A stretch of 64,000 bases of DNA from Psychroserpens algicola (GCF_014526325.1 NZ_JACNMJ010000002.1:310001-374000); one strand, 5' to 3'; positions 9,024-18,924 are shown, counted from the stretch's first letter. Made by a program: numbers and translations. Notes: generated from the sequence alone by a model not told the origin.

Positions 9024-9521
9024 ATGCTAAAGAACTTTAAATCCAATTGGGATATACATCAAAATTGGCAGCTTCTCTTTCCTTTTTTAGGCATCATTGG
9101 TTTATTATACAGTGCTTATAAATTGGCCTTGTTATTCACTAAAGCCTATGCGTTATATATAACTATAGTATTAGCTGTAATAATTTTTATTTTCCTGCTG
9201 AAACTTACCTTGTTTATTTTTAAAAAACTAGAACACAAATGGATAGTAAATCACCGATGGGAAATGATTCGCATCTTTATCGTATTTGCTGTTACTGGAT
9301 CGTCTTCAATGTTTGTTGGGCGTCCTATTATGAAACTCATAGGAATTACTAAAGAAAACTTAAACCCTATACTTTATTGGGTTTTATTTATTATTATTGG
9401 GCTCGTTTTCTACCAAATATTATTAGTAGCATTTGGATGGCTTTTCGGACAATTTAAATTCTTTTGGGAATTTGAAAAAAAAATGCTCCGACGATTTGGC
9501 TTAGGAAAGTTTATTGATTAA
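9024..9521 (+). CDS. DUF6787-like inner-membrane protein
   Basis: A 165-residue integral membrane protein with four hydrophobic segments (about 19-36, 40-62, 84-102 and 117-140). The segment HRWEMIRIFIVFAVTGSSSMFVGRP is followed by KLIGITKENLNPILYWV, a conserved block I associate with the DUF6787 family, sometimes mislabelled diacylglyceryl transferase. No catalytic motif is evident. Its stop overlaps the next gene's ATG (TAATG), so it is coupled to the histidine-rich protein and the TonB receptor, which suggests, but does not prove, a part in metal uptake. Confidence 0.6.
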   Translation: MLKNFKSNWDIHQNWQLLFPFLGIIGLLYSAYKLALLFTKAYALYITIVLAVIIFIFLLKLTLFIFKKLEHKWIVNHRWEMIRIFIVFAVTGSSSMFVGRPIMKLIGITKENLNPILYWVLFIIIGLVFYQILLVAFGWLFGQFKFFWEFEKKMLRRFGLGKFID

Positions 9522-9856
9522 TGGAAAAAAAAGAATATCATATCTCATTTCGTATCGCTACTCTACTGATAGCGTTTATAATGGTATTGCCTTCTGTGGT
9601 TAAGTTATCTCATGCCATAACCCATGATCATCAACACGAAGTGTGTATTGAAAAAAACCAAACGCATTTCCACAAAGTAGATTTTGACTGCGAGTTTTAT
9701 AAATTTAAAATCAATCAAAATTTATTTTTTGAGTTTACCAATTATAATATTGAAAGTAGTTCGTATACAAATACTTCTGAAACTGCTTATTATACGTACT
9801 TAAAAAGTCATAAACAACTCACCTCTTTTCTTCGAGGTCCACCGCATCTAATGTAA
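9521..9856 (+). CDS. Small exported histidine-rich protein, probable metal binder
   Basis: A 111-residue protein with one N-terminal hydrophobic segment (ISFRIATLLIAFIMVLPSVV), either a signal peptide or an anchor. Directly after it comes a cluster of possible metal ligands, HAITHDHQHEVCIEKNQTHFHKVDFDC, spread over about 27 residues with seven His and two Cys. The rest is Asn/Thr/Tyr-rich without a recognisable domain. It lies between a DUF6787 gene (1-base overlap) and a ZnuD-like receptor 40 bp downstream, so a role in handling zinc or copper at the envelope is likely. No named family recognised. Confidence 0.6.
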   Translation: MEKKEYHISFRIATLLIAFIMVLPSVVKLSHAITHDHQHEVCIEKNQTHFHKVDFDCEFYKFKINQNLFFEFTNYNIESSSYTNTSETAYYTYLKSHKQLTSFLRGPPHLM

Positions 9857-9896
9857 ATACTCATACCCTTTTTTCATTTACATTAAATAACTTTTG

Positions 9897-12305
9897 ATGA
9901 AATATTATTTCATGAGTTTGATGTTATTCGTTTTTGGATTACATCATGCTCAAAACTGTAATTTTACCCTTTTAGGAGAAGTTAAAGATTTCCATGATGG
10001 TACACCGATTACAGCAGCTAACATTTATATTAAACAATTAGACAAGTACATTATTTCAGACTTCGACGGAAAGTTTAAGATTGAAGACTTGTGTAAAGGT
10101 GAGATAACTTTAGTGATATCGCATATTGGTTGTGAAACGAAAACAACGACTATCGATATTTCTGGTGATGCTTTTAAATCTATTGCTTTAGAGCATCATA
10201 TCGAAGAATTAAATGAGGTTGCTGTTAAAGGAAGTGCTTATAGAAATACAACTAAAACTGCTCAGGAAACCGTATTAAAAACAAGTACTATTGAACAGTA
10301 TAGTCATCTTAGTTTAGGTGATGCTCTAAAAGAGGTTTCAGGTGTGTCGTCAATAAACACCGGAAATAGCATAGTAAAACCAATGATTAACGGATTGCAT
10401 AGTAGTAGACTGTTAATTCTTAATAATGATGTACGTTTACAAGATCAAGAATGGGGCATCGAACACGCACCAAACATTGATATTAATAGTGCAAATCAGA
10501 TTTCTGTCATTAAAGGATCTGGTGCTTTGGCTTATGGTGGTGATGCCATTGGTGGCGTAGTTGTAATTAAGCCCAGTAGGATTATTAGAAAAGATAGCCT
10601 TTACGGTAAGACAATAATTGGCGGACAAACTAACGGAAGAGGTTACAACCTAACTTCTTCATTGCATAAGAGTTATAAATCTGGTTGGTTTGCTAATGTT
10701 CAAGGTAGTTTAAAACAAAATGGTGATTTTAAGGCTCCAGACTATAATTTAACCAATACTGGATTGCAATCTCAAAGCATTTCAGTTCAGTCAGGAAAGA
10801 ACAATTTCGAATCTGGTTTTGAACTATTCTACAGTTATATCCATAGTGAAATAGCAATTTTAAGCGCTTCACATATTGGTAATGTAAATGATTTAATAAA
10901 TGCAATAAATTCTAAAGAGCCTACTATTATAAGGGACTTTAGTTATGATATCGATAATCCCAAACAAGAGATAACCCATCATCTGCTTAAAGGGAAATAT
11001 TTTAAACGATTTAAGAATTTTGGTAAACTAAGTTTACAATATGATTATCAAAACAACAGACGTTTAGAATTTGATATTAGACGTGGTGAACTTAATAATG
11101 AAGCTGCTTTAGATTTAACATTGCAAACACATACTTTACTTGCTGATGTTAATCTGGATGCAAATTTGAATCACAAAGTGAATTTTGGAATTTTAACACG
11201 TTATCAAGACAATTACGCTCCAAATACTGGAGTTAGACGTTTAATACCAAACTACGAAAAATATGATTTTGGTACATATATAACGTCTGAATTACAACTT
11301 AACGATAACCTTCTAATCGACGGAGGATTACGATATGATTTTAATCGCGTTGACGCTCTAAAATTCTATCGGGTCTCACGTTGGACAGAGCGTGGTTATG
11401 ATGAGGATTTTGCACATTTTGTAGTTCCTCCTGAAGACGGTCAGGATTTCGGATCTGATTTACTTGCAAATCCTATATTCAATTTTCACAATATATCGGC
11501 ATCTATTGGTTCTAGATATGACTTCAACGATAAGAATTATATTTTAGTCAATTTAAGTTTATCAAGCAGACCACCAAATCCAGCTGAATTATTTAGCGAT
11601 GGATTACATCATTCAGCAGCACGCATAGAATTAGGTGACTTAAGATTGAATCCAGAAATAGCACATAGAATATCAACAACTTATGGTTATGAAAACACGA
11701 ATTTCAACCTTACAGCCGAACTGTTCTACAATGCTATAAACGATTACATGTATTTGAGACCTACTGGTGTGCTCCAAAGTAACAGAGGTGCTTTCCCTGT
11801 TTGGGAATATGAACAAACCAATGCCCAATTATTTGGTACTGATATTACTTTAAGCTATGATTTTGCTAATCGATTTAATTGGCATAATAAATCATCATTT
11901 ATTAAAGGGTATGATGACGATAGCCAACCTTTAATTGATATGCCATCATTCAATACTGTTAATACTATAAAATATAGTAACAATGAATGGCATAATTTTT
12001 CAGCCAGTATACAATCCGAATGGGTTTTTGAGCAAAATGAATTCCCAGATTTCAATTTTGAACTAGAGAATCCAAGTACTGGAGAGATAGCGCTTTTAGA
12101 TATTAGCACTCCTCCACCAGGATATCATTTATTTCACTTTCAAAGTGAAGCTACTTTTGCTTTGAGCAACAAAACAAATTTAAATATTGCTCTAGGCATC
12201 AATAACATATTTGATACATCCTACAGAAATTACCTAAACCGACTGAGATATTTTGCAGATGATTTAGGAAGAAACTTAACCTTACAATTAAAATTAAATT
12301 ATTAA
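9897..12305 (+). CDS. TonB-dependent receptor, ZnuD-like (probable zinc/transition-metal uptake)
   Basis: An outer-membrane importer of 802 residues. A signal peptide (MKYYFMSLMLFVFGLHHAQ) precedes a carboxypeptidase-regulatory-like beta domain (about 24-105), a TonB plug with NGLHSSRLLILNNDV and KGSGALAYGGDAIGGVVVI, and a 22-strand-type barrel ending in an aromatic-rich LTLQLKLNY. The barrel segment ELFSDGLHHSAARIELGD with NPE after it resembles the ELYAHGKHVATNTFEVG region of neisserial ZnuD, hence the metal assignment. A TTG three bases earlier is in frame, but the ATG at 9897 is the natural start. The preceding gene encodes a His-rich exported protein, the next a lipoprotein. Confidence 0.8.
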   Translation: MKYYFMSLMLFVFGLHHAQNCNFTLLGEVKDFHDGTPITAANIYIKQLDKYIISDFDGKFKIEDLCKGEITLVISHIGCETKTTTIDISGDAFKSIALEHHIEELNEVAVKGSAYRNTTKTAQETVLKTSTIEQYSHLSLGDALKEVSGVSSINTGNSIVKPMINGLHSSRLLILNNDVRLQDQEWGIEHAPNIDINSANQISVIKGSGALAYGGDAIGGVVVIKPSRIIRKDSLYGKTIIGGQTNGRGYNLTSSLHKSYKSGWFANVQGSLKQNGDFKAPDYNLTNTGLQSQSISVQSGKNNFESGFELFYSYIHSEIAILSASHIGNVNDLINAINSKEPTIIRDFSYDIDNPKQEITHHLLKGKYFKRFKNFGKLSLQYDYQNNRRLEFDIRRGELNNEAALDLTLQTHTLLADVNLDANLNHKVNFGILTRYQDNYAPNTGVRRLIPNYEKYDFGTYITSELQLNDNLLIDGGLRYDFNRVDALKFYRVSRWTERGYDEDFAHFVVPPEDGQDFGSDLLANPIFNFHNISASIGSRYDFNDKNYILVNLSLSSRPPNPAELFSDGLHHSAARIELGDLRLNPEIAHRISTTYGYENTNFNLTAELFYNAINDYMYLRPTGVLQSNRGAFPVWEYEQTNAQLFGTDITLSYDFANRFNWHNKSSFIKGYDDDSQPLIDMPSFNTVNTIKYSNNEWHNFSASIQSEWVFEQNEFPDFNFELENPSTGEIALLDISTPPPGYHLFHFQSEATFALSNKTNLNIALGINNIFDTSYRNYLNRLRYFADDLGRNLTLQLKLNY

Positions 12306-12367
12306 TTATGAACTCAAATAATAAAAATATTAAAACTATGAAAATCAACTATTTAAACTCAAACATT

Positions 12368-12943
12368 ATGAAGACAAGTAAATTTATATTAAGTACAATA
12401 TTATGTTTAAGCGTTCTGGTGTCATGTTCAAGTGATGACGATGCACCAAGTCAACCCAACGAAGAAGAGGTAATCACAGATGTGACGTTATCGTTTACTA
12501 ATGATGCTGATGCTAACGATGTGGTTGTACTACTAAGTGTAGATGAAGACGGCGAAGACGGACCTTTAAATCCCGTTCAAACCATAACTGGTCATTTTAC
12601 TGCTGGTGCAACATATACTGCCACAATAAGTTTATTTAATTCTATAGAAAATGAGGATATTACTATCGAAGTTACAGATGTAGAACCAGACGAGCACTTC
12701 TTTATTTATACCGTAAACGGATTAGATATGAACTTTACGCGATCTACAAATGACGTTGAAAGAGCTGATGGTAATAAATTAGGTTTTGAAACTTCTTGGG
12801 TCGCAAATACTGCAAGTACTGGAACTATTAGAGTACAACTATTTCACGAATCTGAATCTGTAGATGATAGCAATGAATTTGGAACACAATCTGGAGGTTC
12901 TTCAGATGTTGATGTTACATTTACAGGTGTAAGTATCCAATAA
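12368..12943 (+). CDS. Lipoprotein paired with the ZnuD-like receptor
   Basis: A 191-residue lipoprotein: MKTSKFILSTILCLSVLVSC carries the lipobox LVSC, followed by SSDDDAP. The mature part is an acidic beta-rich domain (EEEVITDVTLSFTNDADAN, GHFTAGATYTATISLFNS, DEHFFIYTVNG, GTIRVQLFHES, SSDVDVTFTGVS). Close relatives of this layout are commonly labelled type 1 periplasmic binding fold superfamily protein and follow TonB receptors; the label has little experimental basis. The frame is open from 12308, but the ATG at 12368 places the signal peptide at the N-terminus. It probably captures or passes on the receptor's ligand; the many acidic residues fit metal binding. Confidence 0.65.
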   Translation: MKTSKFILSTILCLSVLVSCSSDDDAPSQPNEEEVITDVTLSFTNDADANDVVVLLSVDEDGEDGPLNPVQTITGHFTAGATYTATISLFNSIENEDITIEVTDVEPDEHFFIYTVNGLDMNFTRSTNDVERADGNKLGFETSWVANTASTGTIRVQLFHESESVDDSNEFGTQSGGSSDVDVTFTGVSIQ

Positions 12944-12964
12944 TTTTAGAATAACTTAGATATA

Positions 12965-12998
12965 AAAAACGCTCAAATTATTTTGAGCGTTTTTTTTT
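12965..12998. terminator. Bidirectional terminator
   Basis: acgctcaaa (12969-12977) pairs with tttgagcgt (12982-12990) around ttat, flanked by A and T runs on both sides. It serves the lipoprotein gene from the left and the small membrane protein gene from the right. Confidence 0.9.
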
Positions 12999-13281
12999 AA
13001 TTAAGATCTACTACAGTATCTTCAGGTTTCTTTTCCGAAGAAAAAACATGCGTATAAAACCACATAATTGTAAATGAAGGAATAAAATCTGTACCAGGAA
13101 TGATTTCTTCTATAAAGGAAAAAATACCTGCTAATCTACCTGTATTTCCTTTATATAATTTTGTCATCAAGTACCCTGAAAGCGGTGCCCATAACAAATC
13201 AATAAATGGAATCATCCCAATAGCATCAAATAAGATACTTAGTATTAACTTTTTATTTTTTGAAAGATTTTCTAATGTCAT
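12997..13281 (-). CDS. Small membrane protein of unknown function
   Basis: A 94-residue protein with two or three hydrophobic stretches: LILSILFDAIGMIPFIDLLWAPLSGYLM (about 12-39, containing a break) and a C-terminal FIPSFTIMWFYTHVF. The motif DAIGMIPFIDLLWAPLS with KLYKGNTGRLAGIFSFIEEIIPGTDFIPS split by it looks conserved and reads like a thin two-helix protein. No enzyme motif. It ends at the shared terminator at 12965 and lies 50 bp downstream of folE on the same strand, so it may share the folE transcript. Confidence 0.6.
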   Translation of the reverse strand: MTLENLSKNKKLILSILFDAIGMIPFIDLLWAPLSGYLMTKLYKGNTGRLAGIFSFIEEIIPGTDFIPSFTIMWFYTHVFSSEKKPEDTVVDLN

Positions 13282-13331
13282 ATATATTGTAATTTACTTA
13301 TTATAAAGCAAATAACATTCCAAAATTTAAA

Positions 13332-13928
13332 CTATGACAATTTTTCACTTATGAGTTTTAAAAACTCGGTTCTGGTTTCCATTTTTTCAAAAGCACCTCT
13401 AAATCCGGATGTTGTCGTTGTGGAGTTTTGTTTTTGAACACCTCGCATCATCATACACATGTGTGAGGCTTCAATAACGACTGCAACACCTTCGGGTTTT
13501 AATGTGTCATTAATACAATCGAGTATCTGCTCAGTTAAACGTTCCTGAACTTGTAATCGTCTCGAAAATACATCTACTATTCGAGGTATTTTACTCAATC
13601 CAACTATGTGACCATTAGGAATATAAGCGATATGTGCTTTTCCAAAAAAAGGCAAAATATGATGCTCACATAACGAATACAATTCAATATCCTTAACAAT
13701 CACCATTTCATTATAAGACTCTTTAAACATGGCGCTTTTTAAAATTTCAGCAGCATCCTGGTTATAACCCTGAGTTAAAAACTGCATGGCTTTTGAAGCG
13801 CGCTCTGGCGTTTTTAACAAACCGTCTCGAGTCGTATCTTCTCCCAGATCTTTTATGATTTGTTCATACCGCTGCTTAACATCGTCGGTAACCTTTATAT
13901 TATACTCTTCAAATTTTTGATATGGCAT
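13332..13928 (-). CDS. folE: GTP cyclohydrolase I
   Basis: Converts GTP to 7,8-dihydroneopterin triphosphate, the first step of folate (and queuosine) synthesis; cytoplasmic homodecamer. In 198 residues the zinc ligands C87 and H90 ([12 protein letters not shown]) and C158 (SHMCMMMRG) are all present, with the tunnel motif [12 protein letters not shown] and the C-terminal [12 protein letters not shown]. The length matches the family (about 200-220). The start at 13928 leaves a normal N-terminal helix ([17 protein letters not shown]). It stands alone upstream, with 213 bp before the divergent DUF5916 gene. Confidence 0.96.
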   Translation of the reverse strand: MPYQKFEEYNIKVTDDVKQRYEQIIKDLGEDTTRDGLLKTPERASKAMQFLTQGYNQDAAEILKSAMFKESYNEMVIVKDIELYSLCEHHILPFFGKAHIAYIPNGHIVGLSKIPRIVDVFSRRLQVQERLTEQILDCINDTLKPEGVAVVIEASHMCMMMRGVQKQNSTTTTSGFRGAFEKMETRTEFLKLISEKLS

Positions 13929-14059
13929 GTGTTGTAGGAATTATTTTGCTTAAAAATAATAAAAATATGACGACTTCATTTCAAAGTATCTTACCAAAAC
14001 ATTAACAATATAGGTTTCTTTTTAACGTTTAATTATGAAAATTGACCAAGTTCCGTGGG

Positions 14060-14067
14060 TAGATTTG
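14060..14067 (+). promoter_or_regulatory. -7 promoter box upstream of the DUF5916 gene
   Basis: TAGATTTG matches TAnnTTTG, with a TTG 15 bp upstream as a possible -33 element; the ATG is at 14142, so the leader is about 70 bases. Confidence 0.4.
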
Positions 14068-14141
14068 TGTACCTAACTGTAACAAACTAATTTTTTTAGT
14101 GTCATTATTACAATCGAACACTAATCATCAATCAAATAATT

Positions 14142-16667
14142 ATGAACTTTCGTTTCGTATTTATCGCTTTATTTACATTAAGCTATTGTGCTTATGCGCA
14201 AGACTCAGACACTACACAAGAAGAAGTTATTGAAAAAAAACAACTTCAAATATCCAGAACCACAACTGCACCAAAAATTGACGGTATATTAAATGACCTC
14301 GTTTGGGAAAACGCAGATATCGCTACAGATTTTATTCAATTTCGACCTGATATGGGTAAAGCTGCTACAGAAGACATCAAAACTGTTGTAAAAATGGCTT
14401 ATGATGACTCAGGTATTTATGTCGCAGCTTATATGTATGATGATCCTAAGCTAATTTCCAAACAATTTACAAGTCGAGATAATTTTGGACAATCCGATTT
14501 TTTTCTAGTCGTTTTAAACCCTAATAACGATGCACAAAATGATACAGAGTTTTTTGTATTTACCTCCGGAACACAAGCCGATGCAGTTGCTAACCCGAGT
14601 AATGGTGAAGATTTTGGGTGGAATGCTGTTTGGGATAGCGCAGTTCAAATCAATGATGATGGCTGGGCTGTAGAAATGAAAATACCGTATCGTGCTTTAC
14701 GTTTTTCAACAGATGTTGAAACATGGGGATTACAGTTTCACAGACGATTTAGACGAAACAATGAACAGTACACCTGGAACCCTTTAGATGTCACTAAAGG
14801 TAATATTGGTTTATATCATGGTGAATTAAATGGAATCAAAGATATAGAGCCTCCTGTAAGGCTTAACCTATATCCTTTTGCTTCGACAGTTTTTGACAAT
14901 ATGGACAAACCCAATTTTAATATTGGAATGGATGTTAAATATGGAATCACTGAAAACATTACTCTAGACGCCACATTGATTCCAGATTTCAGTCAGGCTG
15001 GCTTTGATAACTTAAGTCTAAACCTTGGTCCTTTTGAACAGACATTCAGCGATCAGCGACAATTCTTTACTGAAGGCGTCGACCTTTTTAATAAAGGGAA
15101 TTTGTTTTTCTCACGACGTGTTGGTGGTCATCCTTCAAGAAGACCTAATTTAGCCGATAACGAACAAGTTACCAATGACATTAAGGAAGTTAAAGTCTTA
15201 AACGCCGTAAAAGTATCAGGACGTACTAAAAAAGGATTAGGTGTAGGTTTTTTTAACGCCATTACCGAAAAAACAGATGCCAGAATTTTAAATACTGAGA
15301 CAGGTGAAACAAGAACCGAAACTGTAGAACCGTTTACAAACTATAATATTTTTGTTTTGGATCAACAGTTTAATGGCAATTCGTCAATAGCAGTTGTTAA
15401 TACAAATGTAACCAGAGAAGGACATTTTAGAGATGCTAATGTCACCGCATTGGTTGCTAATGTTTTTAATAAACGAAACACCTATAATATTCGAGGTGAT
15501 GTCAAAATGAGCAACCGAAACCTCGCAGATGGAATTGAAACCGGATTAAGCTCTTTTATTTATGTACGTAAAGCGCACGGAAAATTTAGATATAGTTTTG
15601 ATCATAGTTTTTCTAACGAAAATTTTAACATTAATGACCTTGGGTTAAACAATACTAATAACTTTAATAATTTTGGTGTAGACGCCTGGTATCAAATCTT
15701 TGAACCTACAAAAAAGTTAAATAATTTCTACGTTGGTGCGTGGTACAACTACAGGAGACTATTTAGTCCTAGTAAATTTTCTGGTCAGAATGCAGGTGTT
15801 AGTCTCAACGGAAAAACAAAAAAGGAACTCATGGATTTTGGTGGAAACATCAATTATCAAATGGGCAAACAGTATGATTTTTTTGAACCTCGAGATTTTG
15901 AAAACAAACGCTTTTTTATTTATGAAAATCGAGTAAACGGAAACGTTTGGATTTCTAGTAATTATAACAAGCCTCTCGCAATTGATGCCAATATTGGTGG
16001 CGCTACTTTATTTGAAAAAGAAAGAGATTATAAGGTTTTATGGTTTAGCGTTGGTCCTAGAATACAGTTTAGCGATAAGTTTTTAGTCTCCTACTCTTTC
16101 AGTTATGAAAATGAATGGAAAGACAGAGGCTACGCAAACAATTCAAACAGTATTGATAATCAAATTATATTTGGTCAGCGTGATCAGCTAACCATAGTGA
16201 ACAGAATCTCTGGCGGCTACAATTTTGACCCTTTTAATTCTATAAACCTAACGTTTAGAAATTATTGGACAACAGTAAATTATGAAGACAACCCTTACTT
16301 TTTACAAGACAATGGTCGACTGATTCAATCTCCAAACACCTTTTCGCAACTTGGTTTAGAGTCTTCAGATATTAACTTTAGCACATGGAATGTTGATTTA
16401 AGTTATTCGTGGCAGTTTGCTCCTGGAAGCTTTTTAACAGCGCTTTACAGAAATCAATTATTCAATTCTAATGCGCTCGCAGATGAGAACTTTTTTGATA
16501 GCCTCAACAACTTATTAGATCAGGATATGCAACATATTTTATCTATTCGTTTACAATACTTTATCGATTATGGAGGCATAAAAAGCATCTTTAAAAAGAA
16601 AAACCAATCGGTAGACAAAGTGAGTAAGTTGTCGCAACTTATGAATCCTAACATGACGATTCTTTAA
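14142..16667 (+). CDS. DUF5916 outer-membrane protein with CBM9-like domain
   Basis: An exported protein of 841 residues. The signal peptide MNFRFVFIALFTLSYCAYAQ is followed by a carbohydrate-binding family 9-like domain (about 40-220: KIDGILNDLVWENADI, YDDSGIYVAAYMYDDP, WAVEMKIPYRALRF), then a long beta-barrel-like DUF5916 part (SFSYENEW, NRISGGYNFDPFNSINLTFRNYW, WNVDLSYSWQFAPGSFLTALYRNQL) typical of outer-membrane strands. The family is common in Bacteroidota; some members sit with peptidases or glycan loci. Ligand unknown. Here it is alone, 48 bp before the LolD-type gene and possibly read through into it. Confidence 0.8.
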   Translation: MNFRFVFIALFTLSYCAYAQDSDTTQEEVIEKKQLQISRTTTAPKIDGILNDLVWENADIATDFIQFRPDMGKAATEDIKTVVKMAYDDSGIYVAAYMYDDPKLISKQFTSRDNFGQSDFFLVVLNPNNDAQNDTEFFVFTSGTQADAVANPSNGEDFGWNAVWDSAVQINDDGWAVEMKIPYRALRFSTDVETWGLQFHRRFRRNNEQYTWNPLDVTKGNIGLYHGELNGIKDIEPPVRLNLYPFASTVFDNMDKPNFNIGMDVKYGITENITLDATLIPDFSQAGFDNLSLNLGPFEQTFSDQRQFFTEGVDLFNKGNLFFSRRVGGHPSRRPNLADNEQVTNDIKEVKVLNAVKVSGRTKKGLGVGFFNAITEKTDARILNTETGETRTETVEPFTNYNIFVLDQQFNGNSSIAVVNTNVTREGHFRDANVTALVANVFNKRNTYNIRGDVKMSNRNLADGIETGLSSFIYVRKAHGKFRYSFDHSFSNENFNINDLGLNNTNNFNNFGVDAWYQIFEPTKKLNNFYVGAWYNYRRLFSPSKFSGQNAGVSLNGKTKKELMDFGGNINYQMGKQYDFFEPRDFENKRFFIYENRVNGNVWISSNYNKPLAIDANIGGATLFEKERDYKVLWFSVGPRIQFSDKFLVSYSFSYENEWKDRGYANNSNSIDNQIIFGQRDQLTIVNRISGGYNFDPFNSINLTFRNYWTTVNYEDNPYFLQDNGRLIQSPNTFSQLGLESSDINFSTWNVDLSYSWQFAPGSFLTALYRNQLFNSNALADENFFDSLNNLLDQDMQHILSIRLQYFIDYGGIKSIFKKKNQSVDKVSKLSQLMNPNMTIL

Positions 16668-16715
16668 TTACCATTATTCATTTTAAAGTAGTATTTTCGA
16701 AATTCATTTCATGTT

Positions 16716-17378
16716 ATGATAAAAGCTAAGAACATCCATAAATACTATGGTGATTTACATGTATTAAAAGGTGTAGATCTCGATATTAAAAAAAGTGAAG
16801 TCGTTTCTATTGTTGGTGCTTCTGGTGCTGGTAAAACCACATTACTTCAAATACTTGGCACCTTAGATCAAATAGAAAACAAATCTTCAAGTCAGCTAGA
16901 AATTAATGATGTATCTATTCCGCAATTGGGAGATAAAGCCTTAGCTAAATTCAGAAATGAGCATATAGGGTTTATATTTCAGTTTCATCAGTTATTACCT
17001 GAGTTTACAGCTTTAGAAAATGTGTGTATTCCTGCTTATATCTTCGGAAAGTCGCAAGTACAAGCCGAAGCAAGAGCAAAAGAATTGCTGGACTTTTTAG
17101 GCTTATCTCATCGCTACAATCATAAACCTAATGAACTATCAGGCGGAGAGCAACAACGCGTCGCTGTAGCCAGAGCACTTGTAAATAATCCTGATTTAAT
17201 TTTTGCCGATGAGCCTTCTGGAAATTTAGACAGTGCATCTGCCGAAAACCTCCACAATTTATTTTTCAGGCTACGTGACGAATTTGGTCAAACCTTTGTT
17301 ATCGTTACACATAATGAAGACCTAGCTGATATGGCAGATCGTAAACTCACCATGGTTGACGGCAAAATTGTTGACTAA
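16716..17378 (+). CDS. ABC transporter ATPase, LolD type
   Basis: ATPase subunit of an inner-membrane ABC system of the MacB/LolD/FtsE type. The 220-residue protein has Walker A GASGAGKT at 34-41, Q-loop [18 protein letters not shown] near 87-103, signature LSGGEQQ at 141-147, Walker B LIFADEP at 161-167 and the switch H in VTHNEDLA. The [16 protein letters not shown] region is characteristic of LolD, which powers release of lipoproteins for transfer to the outer membrane. No LolC/E permease gene is adjacent, so the partner must be elsewhere and the exact role is inferred. Confidence 0.85.
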   Translation: MIKAKNIHKYYGDLHVLKGVDLDIKKSEVVSIVGASGAGKTTLLQILGTLDQIENKSSSQLEINDVSIPQLGDKALAKFRNEHIGFIFQFHQLLPEFTALENVCIPAYIFGKSQVQAEARAKELLDFLGLSHRYNHKPNELSGGEQQRVAVARALVNNPDLIFADEPSGNLDSASAENLHNLFFRLRDEFGQTFVIVTHNEDLADMADRKLTMVDGKIVD

Positions 17379-17438
17379 TTAATAACCACAACACGCAACC
17401 TTTTTGTGTTTTTCTTATCTAAATAGAAATACCTTTTC

Positions 17439-18464
17439 TTGAAACATATTTACCGTATTATTATCAGTGTTCTTTTACTACAGTCTTGTGCAACCCTGTA
17501 CAATTCTGAAACTACTAAAGTTAAAATATTTGTGCCAGAAAACACCTCCTTAGTTTTTGATAATGACACATTGAGCTTAGAAAAAAATTACTTAACGGTT
17601 TTTCCGAAACGCTCAAAAGACGATTTAAAATTCAGTCTTTTTAACAGCGAAACTGAATCTGATTTTAGTTTTAAAAGTAGAAAATCAACCTATTACTATC
17701 TTAATATACTTACTAATTATGGTATCGGAATGCTTATCGATGCCAATAGCAATAAGCGATTTACTTATAAAAATGTCATACATTTTGAATTAGATACTAC
17801 CACTCAAAACTTTGTTGTTTCTAATTCTAAAATTAGTCCGTTTCGTCAACATGATGTTTTTATGTACACCTCACCGCTGAGGGCTATTGATATCACTTCA
17901 GACCCAATGCTCACACTTGGTGTTGAGTATTTTATATTAGATGATTTTAGTGTCAGCTTAGAATACGGAACGATTTTCACACAACGTTTTAGAGTTAATC
18001 CTACTAATGAATTGGTTGAAAACAAAGGACATTCTCAACGCTTAGAAATAAAATATTACAATGGTTTTAATCTCACTCAAAATCCGAGGATAAACGAATA
18101 TTTAGGACTAGAAGCGCGATTTATAAGTCATCAATTTACAGATGATATACAATACCTCATAACCGATGAAGATATCAGCTATACGCGAACAGAAGATTTT
18201 ATTGTTCAAAAAGCTGTTTCAGTTTTTAATTTAAAATATGGCTTTAATTTTCCTGTTGGAAAACGCCTGTATTTTGATGTTTATAGCGGTTTTGGATTAC
18301 GATTAAAAGACATTAAAAATCCAAATATCTTTTTTGATAGAAACTTACATAGCTATCTAGATATTGGACATCATGATTATTTTGGCAAAAGCAATCTAGA
18401 GGCTTATCAAAAAAATTCCAACTTTAATGTGTCACTCGGATTTAAATTTGGAATTAAACTTTAA
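17439..18464 (+). CDS. Lipoprotein with N-terminal domain and C-terminal beta-barrel-like part
   Basis: A 341-residue product starting at a TTG codon; this start is supported by the signal peptide that follows directly (KHIYRIIISVLLLQSC, lipobox LLQSC). Mature start CATLYNSETTKVKIFVPENT is the pattern of lipoproteins that open with a small PEGA-like beta domain; the block NYGIGMLIDANSNKRFTYKN fits that. The second half (about 140-341) has alternating strands (SVSLEYGTIFTQRF, RLEIKYYNGFNL, LYFDVYSGFGLRLKD, FNVSLGFKFGIKL) ending in a hydrophobic C-terminus like an outer-membrane barrel. Function unknown. Convergent with the next gene across 10 bp with no terminator hairpin. Confidence 0.65.
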   Translation: MKHIYRIIISVLLLQSCATLYNSETTKVKIFVPENTSLVFDNDTLSLEKNYLTVFPKRSKDDLKFSLFNSETESDFSFKSRKSTYYYLNILTNYGIGMLIDANSNKRFTYKNVIHFELDTTTQNFVVSNSKISPFRQHDVFMYTSPLRAIDITSDPMLTLGVEYFILDDFSVSLEYGTIFTQRFRVNPTNELVENKGHSQRLEIKYYNGFNLTQNPRINEYLGLEARFISHQFTDDIQYLITDEDISYTRTEDFIVQKAVSVFNLKYGFNFPVGKRLYFDVYSGFGLRLKDIKNPNIFFDRNLHSYLDIGHHDYFGKSNLEAYQKNSNFNVSLGFKFGIKL

Positions 18465-18474
18465 GACCCAAAGC

Positions 18475-18924
18475 TTACTCCACTAAAATTGAGCTCTTTG
18501 CTTTAATTTCAACATCCTTCCTGAACATAACATCGAAATAATCGGCATGACCTTTTTCTCCTTTAACTTCCAGTTTAGCACGAGCTGTTTCTAATCCGTT
18601 TTCATCTAAAATATTAATATAAAGAATCTTATTAAAATCATTTTCAAAACTGATAGATAACGTTAGTAAGTTATTGTTTCCGCCTGCAGGATTATCCTTA
18701 ATGGTATATTTTAGTGGTTTAAGCCCTTTTTTTAATAACTCTTGTGATAACTGAACTTTAGACACCAGATTCTTGTTATTATCTTCAGAAATAGCTTCAA
18801 CAAATTCGGTTTCCGATTTCTCAACAACTTCAGCACTAATGGCGTCTTGCGTTTTATCTTTCGAACGTTGACAAGCACTTAATATACATACCATAAGAAC
18901 GACAATTAACAATTTATACTTCAT
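18475..18924 (-). CDS. Small lipoprotein of unknown function
   Basis: A 149-residue lipoprotein with signal peptide MKYKLLIVVLMVCILSAC (lipobox LSAC). A charged linker (about 19-60, rich in Glu, Lys and Asp) leads to a beta-rich domain: LKPLKYTIKDNPAGGNNNLLTLSIS, FNKILYINILDENGLETARAKLEV, DYFDVMFRKDVEIKAKSSILVE. The last part reads like one immunoglobulin-like sheet. No family recognised. Its start is 92 bp from the divergent TIGR02757 gene. Confidence 0.6.
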   Translation of the reverse strand: MKYKLLIVVLMVCILSACQRSKDKTQDAISAEVVEKSETEFVEAISEDNNKNLVSKVQLSQELLKKGLKPLKYTIKDNPAGGNNNLLTLSISFENDFNKILYINILDENGLETARAKLEVKGEKGHADYFDVMFRKDVEIKAKSSILVE

